This document shows positions 8,224 to 17,857 of a stretch of DNA of 61,752 nucleotides, piece after piece; position 1 is the stretch's first letter, and each line of letters opens with the position of its first letter. Position numbers and translations under genes: made by a program. The notes beneath the pieces were generated by a model that worked only from the letters and a program-made list of their open reading frames with translations, was not told where the DNA came from and made no database searches. The stretch is taken from contig HF985636.1 of assembly GCA_000431155.1 (NCBI GenBank), positions 61,916-123,667 of the forward strand, written 5' to 3'. This DNA comes from Bacteroides sp. CAG:927. GTDB lineage: Bacteria > Bacteroidota > Bacteroidia > Bacteroidales > Muribaculaceae.

Positions 8224-9579
8224 TCAGAAACAATAACGCAACCCTATGGACGGAGCAAACGCATGCACGCGATAATCGCCCTTGACTACAGGGTTTTGTT
8301 CAAGGCCCAAAGCGGGAAATGCTTTGGCAATGAAATTCTCGTAACTGCCCTGTACGTTATTCTTGCCGAGGCCGGCCACATACATAAACGAGAAATCCAC
8401 ACTGAGCTGCCTGATGGGACGGAACGACAATCCCACGGTGGGTTCAATCTTGGTCATTCCCGGAGTTTCGGGATTGTAATGATTGTCGTTTACAGGAGTC
8501 TGGTCAATCATCAAACCGGCACGTACATCAAGTTTCTGAGTAGCGGCCCATTCAGCACCCATATGGAAACACCAAGCATTGCGATATTTCTTGTCGATAT
8601 GCTGATCAAATGAGCCATTTGCCACTCCGGGGAACTCAATGTCAAGGCGGCGGTAGGTTTTCCATCCCGTCAGCTGTATATCGGCAGCAAACGTCCAACG
8701 GTCAGTAGGATGGTAAGACGCACCGAACACCAGTACGTATGGCAGCGGCATGGAAGCGCTGAAGTTGGCCTGATCAATGAGGCCGACCTTGTCCTCAAGC
8801 AATTTCTTGGCTACCTCGTTGGCAAACGACACGTGGGCCTCACCGCCCTTAACCTTCATGAGCATTTTGGAACGGAAGGATGCGCCTACGGTCACTTTGT
8901 CGGACACATCAAACATGGCACCCACATTGAAGCCAAAAGCCATGTCAGCGGTACCCTTAAGATTAACCGAAGCAGGAGTGACCCCGTTGAACAATGGGTA
9001 AGTCTGACCTGTGAGCATGCCCACGACAGGGAGCACCTTATCAATATCATAGGCACTCACCAATCCCTTGTTGAGGTCCACTGTGCCCCATGTAATCATC
9101 AAACCGGCACCTACGGACAATCGCGGAGTAATACGCCATGACACCGTGGGCTGCACTGTGTAAGTGGCAAGGTTTACCTTTTGGTTAAGTACCGATCCGG
9201 GCCAGTTCATACCCCAGTTGATGGAACTGCCATAGGGAGTGTAAAACGATATGCCAAGCTGCAGATAGTCGCGCACACGAAATGCAGCATTGAATGCTAT
9301 GGGAGTGCTGACTTTATTATGGCTGTCATAACGCACGCCATTGATAGTAGCCGACGACAGCGGTTTGATAGCAGTGAGTGTTCCGGTTAAGTCAAGTGTT
9401 TTGTCAGAAAACGAAAGGCCTGCGGGATTAAAAATCATGCTCTCGGCACCGAGCTTCAATGCTACACCGGTATGTCCCATACCTTCCTGACGTGCACTGA
9501 GAGTGTTGATCTGATACCCCTCGGCATAAGCGCTCATCGTAGCCACCAAGGCCGTAATGGCGAATAGAAAATTCTTCAT
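8224..9579 (-). CDS. OmpP1/FadL/TodX-family outer-membrane porin
   Basis: 451 residues with a cleavable signal peptide (MKNFLFAITALVATMSAYA). The mature N-terminus GYQINTLSARQEGMGHTGVA and FNPAGLSF form the plug-like hatch typical of FadL-type long-chain fatty acid and hydrocarbon channels. The rest is a run of amphipathic beta strands, and the chain ends in an aromatic residue (RYCF), as expected for BAM-assembled barrels. Likely imports hydrophobic compounds across the outer membrane; substrate unknown. Monocistronic, with a promoter at 9608-9637 and a terminator at 8160-8196. Confidence 0.9.
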   Translation of the reverse strand: MKNFLFAITALVATMSAYAEGYQINTLSARQEGMGHTGVALKLGAESMIFNPAGLSFSDKTLDLTGTLTAIKPLSSATINGVRYDSHNKVSTPIAFNAAFRVRDYLQLGISFYTPYGSSINWGMNWPGSVLNQKVNLATYTVQPTVSWRITPRLSVGAGLMITWGTVDLNKGLVSAYDIDKVLPVVGMLTGQTYPLFNGVTPASVNLKGTADMAFGFNVGAMFDVSDKVTVGASFRSKMLMKVKGGEAHVSFANEVAKKLLEDKVGLIDQANFSASMPLPYVLVFGASYHPTDRWTFAADIQLTGWKTYRRLDIEFPGVANGSFDQHIDKKYRNAWCFHMGAEWAATQKLDVRAGLMIDQTPVNDNHYNPETPGMTKIEPTVGLSFRPIRQLSVDFSFMYVAGLGKNNVQGSYENFIAKAFPALGLEQNPVVKGDYRVHAFAPSIGLRYCF

Positions 9580-9607
9580 TATGTCTTATTTTTGGTAAAA
9601 AACGCCA

Positions 9608-9637
9608 CAAAGGTACGCATTTTTTAATATTACGCAA
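9608..9637 (-). promoter_or_regulatory. promoter of the FadL-type porin gene
   Basis: Minus strand: TTG (9635-9637), 19 bp, TACCTTTG (9608-9615), 28 bp before the ATG. Confidence 0.65.
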
Positions 9638-9690
9638 CATCAAATTTTCAAAATAATGTTTCGGGGCGGTCATACCTCTGCCATAATCAC

Positions 9691-9698
9691 TATATTTG
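9691..9698 (+). promoter_or_regulatory. -7 box of the radical SAM gene, abutting the ATG
   Basis: TATATTTG ends only 4 nt before the ATG at 9703, so the transcript would start at or next to the start codon. No clear TTTG lies 19-20 bp upstream. Confidence 0.55.
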
Positions 9699-9702
9699 CA
9701 TC

Positions 9703-10938
9703 ATGCAACAAGAAGCCCTGAATCCTTTTGCGAGTGTGCTGTACGTTATGCCGAAACCTGTTGGATCGGCATGCAATCTGGCTTGCTCATATTGCTATTA
9801 TCTGGAAAAAGAGAAGACCCTTGCATGCGGCAATTCCGAAAATCAGCTCATGAGCGATGCCACACTTGAGGAATTTGTAAAACAATATATAGCAGCTCAG
9901 ACAATGCCGGAAATTGTGTTCACTTGGCACGGTGGAGAAGCAATGATGCGCCCTATAAAGTTTTATGAACGTGCCATGGAGCTGCAACGCAAGTACGGTG
10001 AAAACCGGACAATAATCAACTGCATCCAAACCAACGGCACACTGCTCAACACCCGGTGGTGCGAGTTTCTGAAACGCAATAACTGGCTTGTGGGCATTTC
10101 CATAGACGGACCGGCTGAAGCTCACGACGCATACCGGCGCACGGCATTGGGCAAACCCACCCACCAAACAGTGATGCGTTCCATACGGCTGCTACAGCAA
10201 TATGGGGTGGAATGGAACGCCATGGCAGTAGTGAACAGCATCAATGTAAAAGAACCGGAGCGTTTTTATGATTTCTTCAAGCAGATAGGGTGCCGATACC
10301 TGCAGTTCACTCCCGTGGTGGAGCGCAGAGCTGACAGCAAGAATGGGGAACTCTGTACACCTGACGATGTGGCAGGGCAACTCACTCCGGAATCCATAAC
10401 ACCCGAAGAGTGGGGTGAATTTGCGACAAGAGTGTTTGACCGCTGGGTGCGTGAGGATGTGGGGGAAATTTTTGTGCAACTTTTTGATGCCACCCTCGCC
10501 GGATGGGTAGGCGTAACGCCCGGTGTCTGCTCGCTGGCGCCATCGTGCGGACATGCAGCAATGATGGAGCACAACGGCGACCTGTATTCATGTGATCATT
10601 TCGCTTTTCCGGAGTTCAAACTCGGCAACATCCATGAGCACACCATCATAGAACTGATGAACAGCGATGACCAACGGCGGTTCGGAGAACGCAAGCAGCT
10701 TAATCTGCCGATGGAATGCAAAAGCTGCCCATACAAAAAGGCTTGTCACGGAGAATGCCCCAAGAACCGTTTTATCCGCACCTCCGACGGCCAACGCCAT
10801 AACTATCTGTGTAAGGGTTACAGACGCTATTTCAGCCACGTGGCACCGGTGATGGACTTCATGGCATCGGAACTTGCAGCCCACCGTGCCCCTGCCAACA
10901 TAATGAATCACCCTGAAATACTTGACACCCTGCACTGA
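9703..10938 (+). CDS. anaerobic sulfatase-maturating enzyme (radical SAM/SPASM)
   Basis: 411 residues. The radical SAM cluster motif CNLACSYC uses Cys24, Cys28 and Cys31, and a C-terminal SPASM region carries the cysteines that hold auxiliary 4Fe-4S clusters: CSLAPSCGH, YSCDHFAFPE, and the CKSCPYKKACHGECPKN block. SxAPSCGHAAxxEHNGDLYSCDHF is characteristic of anSMEs (chuR type), which oxidise an active-site Cys or Ser of sulfatases to formylglycine. Sulfatases are central to mucin and glycosaminoglycan use in gut Bacteroidales. No sulfatase gene lies in this window, so it would act in trans. Its stop is 1 bp from the end of the convergent helicase gene. Confidence 0.92.
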   Translation: MQQEALNPFASVLYVMPKPVGSACNLACSYCYYLEKEKTLACGNSENQLMSDATLEEFVKQYIAAQTMPEIVFTWHGGEAMMRPIKFYERAMELQRKYGENRTIINCIQTNGTLLNTRWCEFLKRNNWLVGISIDGPAEAHDAYRRTALGKPTHQTVMRSIRLLQQYGVEWNAMAVVNSINVKEPERFYDFFKQIGCRYLQFTPVVERRADSKNGELCTPDDVAGQLTPESITPEEWGEFATRVFDRWVREDVGEIFVQLFDATLAGWVGVTPGVCSLAPSCGHAAMMEHNGDLYSCDHFAFPEFKLGNIHEHTIIELMNSDDQRRFGERKQLNLPMECKSCPYKKACHGECPKNRFIRTSDGQRHNYLCKGYRRYFSHVAPVMDFMASELAAHRAPANIMNHPEILDTLH

Positions 10939-10939
10939 C

Positions 10940-12376
10940 TCACCATTCGTCAGGCATCTTGCCGTTGACCATTATGCGAGGATTGATGTAGTACAACTGT
11001 CGTGTGGCACGGGTCGTGGCCGTATAAAGCCAGCGGTAAAAATCCATGCCCTGCGCTTCGGGCGGAATGTAACCCATATCCACAAAAACTGAATCCCACT
11101 GGCCACCCTGCGATTTATGGCAGGTGACGGCATAAGCATATTTTACCTGCAAAGCGTTGAAATAAGGATCGGTGCGCAGCAATTTCATCCTTACATTCAT
11201 CGGAGTGGCCGAGGTGAACAAATCCGGGTCGTTAAGAATATCGGTATAAAGTTGATTGAAACGCTGCGGATCAAGAGCCGGAGTATCGGAAGTGAGCGCA
11301 TCAAGCATTATCTTGCACTCCACCTCCACATCGCGGTCCGGGAACACGAGCACAACATTGGCAAAACGCAGTCCATACTTCACCTCCATGCCCAGTATGC
11401 GGCTCACCGTGGCTATGTCACCGTTGGCTATGAAATCAAATCCCTTGACTTTGGCGCTCCACAAATAATTGTTCTTGGCCACGAGAAGCCTGTCGTCAAT
11501 GCACAGCTCCTCCTCATAGCCGAGTATCTCCCTGCGGACACCCAAATTAAACTGCGTGGCCCGTTTATTGCTGCGCGTGATGATAAGAGCATTGGCGGCA
11601 CCGCGCTCATTATATACCTTGCTGAGCATATCCAAAAGATCCTCGCCGTCAACAACATGCACATCGGGAGTGGTGTCATCAGCCACAAGCCGAGGCTGGG
11701 GCAGCGGCTCATGTCTCATGGCCTTACGCAACCAGGTGGCATTGCGCAAAATGCCGGAACGACCGTCCTGCCGCACCACTTTTGTCATTACGGCACGCGT
11801 AACCCGCAGCCCGAAACCGCGAAGCACATCGGCATCCATGGCCAAACTTTTCTCGCATCCCACCGGAGGGAGCTGGGCCGTGTCACCGAGCAATATCATG
11901 CGGCAGTCCACACCTGAATACACATAATGGACCAAATCCTCAAGCAAACTCGTGCGTGAGGCGTTTCCGGAGTCGTCGCCAATCATTGAAGCCTCATCAA
12001 CAATAAACACAGCACCCTGCATGTTGTTGTCGGCCACCTCGCCTGAAAAACGCATTCCTCCGGGAGCAGCCTGCCTATAGATACGCCTGTGAATAGTTGT
12101 GGCCGGGAACCGGGCAAATTTACCGAACACCTTGGCGGCCCTGCCGGTAGGAGCCAAAAGCACCACAGGAACAGCCGCATTTCTCAAAGCCTGCACAAGT
12201 GCGCCGGTGACCGAAGTTTTGCCGGTACCAGCGTAACCGTTGAGAAGGAACACCGAATCGCTCGGCATTTGGGGGGAACAGAACCGCGCAAGAGCCGCGA
12301 TGAGCTGTATCTGCTGCTCATTGGGGTCGTAAGGCAAGCTCAGAAATATCTGTTCGGCAAAATCATGCAAATCCAT
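10940..12376 (-). CDS. RecD/Dda-like superfamily 1B DNA helicase
   Basis: 478 residues from the ATG at 12376 (a GTG three codons upstream is also possible). Walker A GYAGTGKTS near residues 46-54, Walker B IVDEASMIG, motif III LLGDTAQLPPVG, and a C-terminal UvrD_C_2 block with YAVTCHKSQGGQWDSV and the arginine-finger motif LYTATTRATRQL. This is the order of a RecD2/Dda 5'-3' helicase. Without RecB/RecC partners nearby it probably acts alone, in recombination or replication-fork processing (inference). Bacteroidales usually carry one such stand-alone gene. Confidence 0.88.
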   Translation of the reverse strand: MDLHDFAEQIFLSLPYDPNEQQIQLIAALARFCSPQMPSDSVFLLNGYAGTGKTSVTGALVQALRNAAVPVVLLAPTGRAAKVFGKFARFPATTIHRRIYRQAAPGGMRFSGEVADNNMQGAVFIVDEASMIGDDSGNASRTSLLEDLVHYVYSGVDCRMILLGDTAQLPPVGCEKSLAMDADVLRGFGLRVTRAVMTKVVRQDGRSGILRNATWLRKAMRHEPLPQPRLVADDTTPDVHVVDGEDLLDMLSKVYNERGAANALIITRSNKRATQFNLGVRREILGYEEELCIDDRLLVAKNNYLWSAKVKGFDFIANGDIATVSRILGMEVKYGLRFANVVLVFPDRDVEVECKIMLDALTSDTPALDPQRFNQLYTDILNDPDLFTSATPMNVRMKLLRTDPYFNALQVKYAYAVTCHKSQGGQWDSVFVDMGYIPPEAQGMDFYRWLYTATTRATRQLYYINPRIMVNGKMPDEW

Positions 12377-12596
12377 ATATTTCACAAAAATACAAATTCC
12401 CTCAAAATCACAGCTCCGAACCTGCGATTTTTGACAATTATATTTATAAATAACATTGCGGGAATGTTAAAACAGCATTTTAGCGTTAAAAAAACAGTTG
12501 TTTTGAAAATTTATTATTAAATTTACACCGTTTTACCTATAAAGTGCCGTTCATTTCGGTACGAATACTCATGAATTAACTAATAATATAGAAGTT

Positions 12597-14417
12597 ATGG
12601 AATTGCAAAACCAGTCTGCTGAACAGCTTGAAACCGCTGCCGCAGACCGCCCCCTCATCGACGAAACAACCGCTGTGGAAGTTTCCGAAACCGTTACCGA
12701 CACCCCGGCACCCGCAACAAAAGACGAATTGCTTGCCTTGCTGCGCACTATTGCCGACACACAGAATGTTGCCGAAATAGACAATGACACCGTGTCGAAA
12801 CTGAAACAGCAATTCTATCAGCTTCACAACAATGAGCTGCAAACCTTGCGAGCCGAAGCTGAGGCCAAAGGCGAAGAGCTGAAGTTGGAAACAATAGTTG
12901 ACCCACTTGAGGAAGAACTCAAAACCCTCCTCAACACCATAAAGGCCCGTAAAGCCGAATACCGTATGCAGCAGGAAGCACAATGCATGCGCAATTACGA
13001 GCGCAAACGCGCCATTATTGACGAGCTGATGACCATGAGTGCCGACACCGACAATGTCAACCGCCATTACAACCGCGTGAAGGAGCTTCAGGCCGAATTC
13101 AAGGAGATAGGCGATGTGCTTCCCCAACAGCAAAGCGAAATATGGAAGTCATTTCAGGATGCCGTGGAGCATTTCTATGACCAATGGAAAGTGAACAAAG
13201 AGCTTCGTGACTATGATTTCAAGAAAAATCTTGCCGAGAAGCAACTTCTTATTACCGAGGCAGAGGGGCTGGACAATGAACCTGATGTAATCACAGCATT
13301 CAAGCGTCTTCAGGCCCTCCATGACAAATGGCGCGACATAGGTCCGGTGGCAAAAGAGCTTCGCGAAGATCTCTGGGCCAAATTCAAAGACGCATCGGCA
13401 GTAATAAGCAAAAAATATCAGGCTCACTTTGAAGAGCGCAAAGCCCGCGAAAAAGAGAATGAGGCAGCAAAAACAGCCATCTGCGAACGTATTGAGGCTC
13501 TTGACTTCAATGCACCATCCACTTATGCTGCATGGGATGAAATGACAAAAACCATTCTTGAGGCACAGGCAGAATGGAAAACACTCGGTTTTGCATCACG
13601 CAAGCTCAATAACGCACTCTTTACCCGTTTCCGCGCTCTGTGTGACGACTTCTTCTCACGCAAATCCGCTTTCTATAAAAGCATGAAGGATTCTTTGGCC
13701 GACAATCTGGCAAAAAAGGCAGCTTTGTGCGAAAAGGCAGAAGCGTTAAAAGACAGCACCGACTGGAAAAAGACCACCGACCAGCTCGTGGCACTGCAAG
13801 CCGAGTGGAAAACTATCGGTGCAGTACCGAAAAAGCAGAGCGATGCTGTATGGAAACGCTTTGTGACTGCATGCGACACATTCTTTGACCGCAAGAAAGA
13901 GGCTTTGAGCGGCACGCGCAAAACAGAGCAGGCCAACCTGAAAGCAAAAAAGGCAATCATTGCCGAGCTGAAGGCACTCAATGCGCCGGATTGTGCTACA
14001 GAACGCGATGAAGCAATAAAACAGATACATGCTCTGAGAGCAAAATGGCAGGAAACAGGCCATGTACCGTTCCGTGAAAAAGATAAGCTGCATGATGCTT
14101 ACCGCACCGTAGTGGGAGAACTGTTTGACAAATACGATATTCACGAAACCAAAGCGCGCATGGCATCGTTTGAAAGCTCAATATCCGACCTTGCAGGCGA
14201 CAACAACAAGCTTATGCGCGAGCGTGACAGACTGATGCGTACTTATGAAACACGCAAATCAGAACTTGCCACATATGAAAACAACCTTGGATTCTTCAAT
14301 TCCAAGTCAGCAAGCGGAGAGGCTATGCTCCGTGAGCTGCAGCGCAAAATACAGCGCATCAAGGATGATCTGACAGAGCTTGAGCACAAGATCAGCCTGA
14401 TTGACGCAAAACTTTGA
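12597..14417 (+). CDS. DUF349 repeat protein
   Basis: 606 residues, almost wholly alpha-helical and charged, with no signal peptide. Five DUF349 repeats can be read, each with a core like (L)QAEWKxIGxVPKKxSDxxWxRF: near residues 165-200, 235-280, 320-360, 395-435 and 475-515. Residues 535-605 form a coiled coil ending in LTELEHKISLIDAKL. The family is widespread in Bacteroidota and of uncertain function. Monocistronic: an intergenic region of about 220 bp precedes it (with an imperfect -7 box TAAATTTA at 12518-12525) and a strong terminator follows. Confidence 0.9.
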   Translation: MELQNQSAEQLETAAADRPLIDETTAVEVSETVTDTPAPATKDELLALLRTIADTQNVAEIDNDTVSKLKQQFYQLHNNELQTLRAEAEAKGEELKLETIVDPLEEELKTLLNTIKARKAEYRMQQEAQCMRNYERKRAIIDELMTMSADTDNVNRHYNRVKELQAEFKEIGDVLPQQQSEIWKSFQDAVEHFYDQWKVNKELRDYDFKKNLAEKQLLITEAEGLDNEPDVITAFKRLQALHDKWRDIGPVAKELREDLWAKFKDASAVISKKYQAHFEERKAREKENEAAKTAICERIEALDFNAPSTYAAWDEMTKTILEAQAEWKTLGFASRKLNNALFTRFRALCDDFFSRKSAFYKSMKDSLADNLAKKAALCEKAEALKDSTDWKKTTDQLVALQAEWKTIGAVPKKQSDAVWKRFVTACDTFFDRKKEALSGTRKTEQANLKAKKAIIAELKALNAPDCATERDEAIKQIHALRAKWQETGHVPFREKDKLHDAYRTVVGELFDKYDIHETKARMASFESSISDLAGDNNKLMRERDRLMRTYETRKSELATYENNLGFFNSKSASGEAMLRELQRKIQRIKDDLTELEHKISLIDAKL

Positions 14418-14425
14418 CACATCTC

Positions 14426-14470
14426 CAAGACACACTCCATGTGGAGTGTGTCTTGTCTAAATTTTTCACA
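14426..14470 (+). terminator. terminator of the DUF349 gene
   Basis: Perfect 14-bp stem (14426-14439 with 14442-14455, 2-nt apex) followed by TCTAAATTTTT. Confidence 0.88.
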
Positions 14471-14505
14471 TTAATATATAGTGTGTACATCCGGAGAACC
14501 AATTT

Positions 14506-15897
14506 ATGACAGTAATAAACCAAAAAGGCCGATACGGCAGATACATTCATCTGATATTGATTTTTATTGATTTCATTATCATCAATGCCGTATTCTTTAC
14601 CATAGCATGGCTCGAACCTGAATTTGTGGCCGAAAGAGCCCGCACTGTATGGTTACTTGCCAACATGGCCTATCTGCCTGTGGCCTATTCACTGCGCAAC
14701 ACTCACAAAACCCGCTCCATCCAGATGGAGAACGTGGTGGCGAACTCACTTAAGGCCGTGGGAGGACACGCCCTGATATTCATCTCTGGACTATACTTTG
14801 TGGGGATAGACCAGATTCCATGGCAGATATTTGCGGAATTCTACGGTCTCCTGTTCATCGTATTTCCACTATGGTGGACTGTATCGCGCCTGTATATCAA
14901 ACAGTATCGCCGCAAGGGACGCAACTTTTCACGCGCTGTAATCGTGGGCACCAATCCCACCGCCCAACGTCTGATGCAGGAATTATCAAGCGACAACGGA
15001 TTCGGCTATAAATTCATGGGCTTTTTTGATGATGAAAAACGGCCCGACACACCCCAAGAGATGTATCGCGGACCAATCAGCCTGCTTGATGACTTTGTGC
15101 GTGAGCATCAGATAAATGAGATATTCTGCACTCTGCCGGGAGAGAATGCCGACGCGCTGTCGCGCACATTGGCAGTAGCAGATGCCAATGTGGCCCAATA
15201 TTATTATGTGCCACCTATTTCACGATACATCAATCGCAACTTTGAGATGTATGCGCTTGGCTCCGTGCCGGTTATGTCAATAAGGCACAATCCGTTGATG
15301 CGCATGCGCAACCGAGTGCTCAAACGCAGCTTTGACATACTCTTTTCAACCGTAGCAATGGTTTTATTTCCCATCGTGCTGATACCGGTAGCGATAGCCA
15401 TAAAAATATCGTCTCCCGGTCCGGTGTTCTTCAAACAGAAGCGCACAGGCTACAAAGGCAAAGAGTTTACATGCTACAAATTCCGCACTATGCGTGTCAA
15501 TGCCCAGGCCGATTCCCTGCAAGCGACAGAGCATGATCCCCGCAAAACCAAAGTGGGTGATTTTATGCGTCGCACCAATATAGACGAGCTGCCACAGTTT
15601 ATAAATGTGTTTTTGGGCAACATGTCGGTAGTAGGTCCACGGCCCCACATGCTCAAGCATACGGAGGAATACAGCAGACTGATTGACAAATACATGGTGC
15701 GCCACCTTATCAAGCCCGGCATTACCGGTTGGGCACAGGTAAACGGCCTGCGCGGACAAACCGACCAATTGTGGCAGATGGAACAAAGGGTGGAGCATGA
15801 TGTATGGTACATAGAGCATTGGAGCTTCCTGCTGGACCTTAAAATTATTGTACGCACCGTAATAAACGCTATCCACGGGGAGAAGAATGCTTTCTGA
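14506..15897 (+). CDS. polyprenyl-phosphate sugar-1-phosphate transferase (WcaJ type)
   Basis: 463 residues. It initiates capsule or exopolysaccharide repeat units by moving a sugar-1-phosphate from a UDP-sugar to undecaprenyl phosphate in the inner membrane. Four N-terminal membrane segments (residues 10-32, 45-62, 80-102, 106-130) are followed by a Rossmann-like domain (AVIVGTNPTAQRLMQELSS), a fifth hydrophobic segment at about 278-300, and the catalytic domain with SPGPVFFKQKRTGYKGKEF, the Asp-Glu pair in RTNIDELPQF, and MSVVGPRPH. No other capsule genes adjoin it. recQ starts 11 bp before its stop, so the two are co-transcribed. Confidence 0.92.
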   Translation: MTVINQKGRYGRYIHLILIFIDFIIINAVFFTIAWLEPEFVAERARTVWLLANMAYLPVAYSLRNTHKTRSIQMENVVANSLKAVGGHALIFISGLYFVGIDQIPWQIFAEFYGLLFIVFPLWWTVSRLYIKQYRRKGRNFSRAVIVGTNPTAQRLMQELSSDNGFGYKFMGFFDDEKRPDTPQEMYRGPISLLDDFVREHQINEIFCTLPGENADALSRTLAVADANVAQYYYVPPISRYINRNFEMYALGSVPVMSIRHNPLMRMRNRVLKRSFDILFSTVAMVLFPIVLIPVAIAIKISSPGPVFFKQKRTGYKGKEFTCYKFRTMRVNAQADSLQATEHDPRKTKVGDFMRRTNIDELPQFINVFLGNMSVVGPRPHMLKHTEEYSRLIDKYMVRHLIKPGITGWAQVNGLRGQTDQLWQMEQRVEHDVWYIEHWSFLLDLKIIVRTVINAIHGEKNAF

Positions 15898-17701
15898 AGC
15901 ACTAATCCATGATCGCGCCACACAACTGCTGAAGCAGTTCTACGGATACGGCACTTTCCGGCCACTGCAACTTGACATCATCACATGTGTCATGCAAGGC
16001 AAAGACACACTTGTGCTAATGCCCACCGGCGGCGGGAAATCAATATGCTATCAACTGCCGGCCATAATGAGTGACGGATGCGCCATTGTGGTGTCACCAC
16101 TGATAGCCCTGATGCAGGACCAAGTGCGGGGACTGATATCCAATGGTATTCCGGCAGCCAGCATCAACAGCATGCAAACTGAATCCGACAACCGAGCCAT
16201 AATGGAGCAGGTGTTTGCCGGGCGCATAAAACTTTTGTACATATCACCCGAACGGCTGCTTGCCGAGCTGCCTAAATGGTCGCAGGAGATGCCTATATCC
16301 CTGATAGCCATTGATGAAGCTCACTGCATATCACAATGGGGACATGACTTCCGGCCTGAATACACCAAGCTTGGAACCCTCAAAGAGCATTTCCCCGACA
16401 TTCCCATTATGGCACTGACCGCCACTGCCGACAAAATAACACGTTCGGACATTGCGCGGCAGCTTAATTTAAGCAAGGACCACCAAATGTTTGTAAGCAC
16501 ATTTGACCGTCCCAACATCCAGCTACAGGTGCATCCCGATCCGGGGAAGGCCCAACGCATATCCACAATCTCACGCCTGATAGCCACTCATCCCAACGAT
16601 ACGGGGATAGTGTACTGCATGACACGCAAAGGAGCCGAAACGATGCATGCCGAGCTTAAGAAGCGCGGGCACAAAAGTGCAGTTTATCATGCGGCACTTC
16701 CGACCCAAGAACGCAACAAGGCTCAACAGGACTTCATAAACGGTGAGATTCAGGTGATATGTGCCACAGTAGCTTTCGGCATGGGGATAGACAAAAGCAA
16801 CATCCGATGGGTGGTTCACAACAACATGCCTGCGAGCATCGAACATTATTATCAGGAAATAGGCCGAGCCGGGCGTGACGGGATGCCGGCCTTGGCTCTG
16901 ATGTTTTACTCCGTGAGTGACATGATCATGCTGCGAAAATTCGCCACGGAAAGCGGACAGGCGGAAATCAACCTTGCCAAACTGCAACGGATGAGAGATT
17001 ACGCCGAAAGCACAGTGTGCCGCAGGCGCGTACTGCTGAGCTATTTCTCTGAGCCGCTGGAACATGACTGCAACAACTGCGATGTATGTTCATCGCCTCC
17101 GGTGAGGTATGATGCCCTTGTACCTGTGCAAAAAGCTCTCAGCGCAATAATCCGCACCAAAGAGCAAGTTGGCATGTCAATGCTCACCGACATACTGCGC
17201 GGATCACAGCGTGGAGACCTTGTGGCGCGCGGCTACAACAAAATACGTACCTACGGAGCTGGAGCAGACATGAGCGTGGCGCAATGGCAGCATGTACTCA
17301 TGCAAATGGTACTGATGGGCATAGTAGAGATAGCCTACGATGAAGGGCGAAAGCTCAAAGTGACGCCCTATGGCATGAGCCTGCTCAAAGGAGATGTGCC
17401 GGTAATGATGACCAGAATGTCGGCCCCTGCAAAGCTAAGACAATCAAAACAACAGAGATTCAGCACCGACACACTTATGGAGCACCTCAAGAAAGTACGT
17501 TTGCAACTGGCGAGGGCCAACAATCTTCCGGCTTACCTCATATTTTCCGACCGCACTCTAAGTATAATTGCAGCGGAAAGGCCGCGCAACTATAGCCAAT
17601 TTGCGAATATTGAGGGAGTGTCAAAACGCAAAGCCATGCTTTATTCCTCGGCAATAATATCAGCAATTGCCGAATGGGAGCGCACGCATGGCACAAATTA
17701 A
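15887..17701 (+). CDS. recQ: ATP-dependent DNA helicase RecQ
   Basis: 604 residues. 3'-5' helicase acting in recombination and repair. It shows motif 0 (FRPLQLDII), Walker A MPTGGGKS (Lys51), the DEAH box at residues 143-146, motif IV-VI elements including VHNNMPASIEHYYQEIGRAGRDG, and the RecQ zinc-binding RQC element with CRRR...CNNCDVC. A winged-helix part and a C-terminal HRDC-like segment (residues 535-600) follow. Start at 15887 overlaps the sugar transferase stop by 11 bp. The N-terminus is complete. Confidence 0.96.
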   Translation: MLSEALIHDRATQLLKQFYGYGTFRPLQLDIITCVMQGKDTLVLMPTGGGKSICYQLPAIMSDGCAIVVSPLIALMQDQVRGLISNGIPAASINSMQTESDNRAIMEQVFAGRIKLLYISPERLLAELPKWSQEMPISLIAIDEAHCISQWGHDFRPEYTKLGTLKEHFPDIPIMALTATADKITRSDIARQLNLSKDHQMFVSTFDRPNIQLQVHPDPGKAQRISTISRLIATHPNDTGIVYCMTRKGAETMHAELKKRGHKSAVYHAALPTQERNKAQQDFINGEIQVICATVAFGMGIDKSNIRWVVHNNMPASIEHYYQEIGRAGRDGMPALALMFYSVSDMIMLRKFATESGQAEINLAKLQRMRDYAESTVCRRRVLLSYFSEPLEHDCNNCDVCSSPPVRYDALVPVQKALSAIIRTKEQVGMSMLTDILRGSQRGDLVARGYNKIRTYGAGADMSVAQWQHVLMQMVLMGIVEIAYDEGRKLKVTPYGMSLLKGDVPVMMTRMSAPAKLRQSKQQRFSTDTLMEHLKKVRLQLARANNLPAYLIFSDRTLSIIAAERPRNYSQFANIEGVSKRKAMLYSSAIISAIAEWERTHGTN

Positions 17702-17741
17702 GGGATATATCGCTGAAAATTTACAGATTAGGTTGATACTC

Positions 17742-17772
17742 TTTGGTCATTAAAAAAAAAGTTGTAATTTTG
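17742..17772 (+). promoter_or_regulatory. promoter of the rplY operon
   Basis: TTTG (17742-17745), 19 bp, TAATTTTG (17765-17772). The spacing and both boxes match the Bacteroidota consensus. The predicted transcript has a leader of about 80 nt before rplY at 17858. Confidence 0.85.
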
Positions 17773-17857
17773 CAGTCGCTTTTTAGCATCCCGTGTGATG
17801 GGAAATTAAGGAGCAAAATCGCTTAATTTTTAGTAACACATTAACTTTCAACAAACA

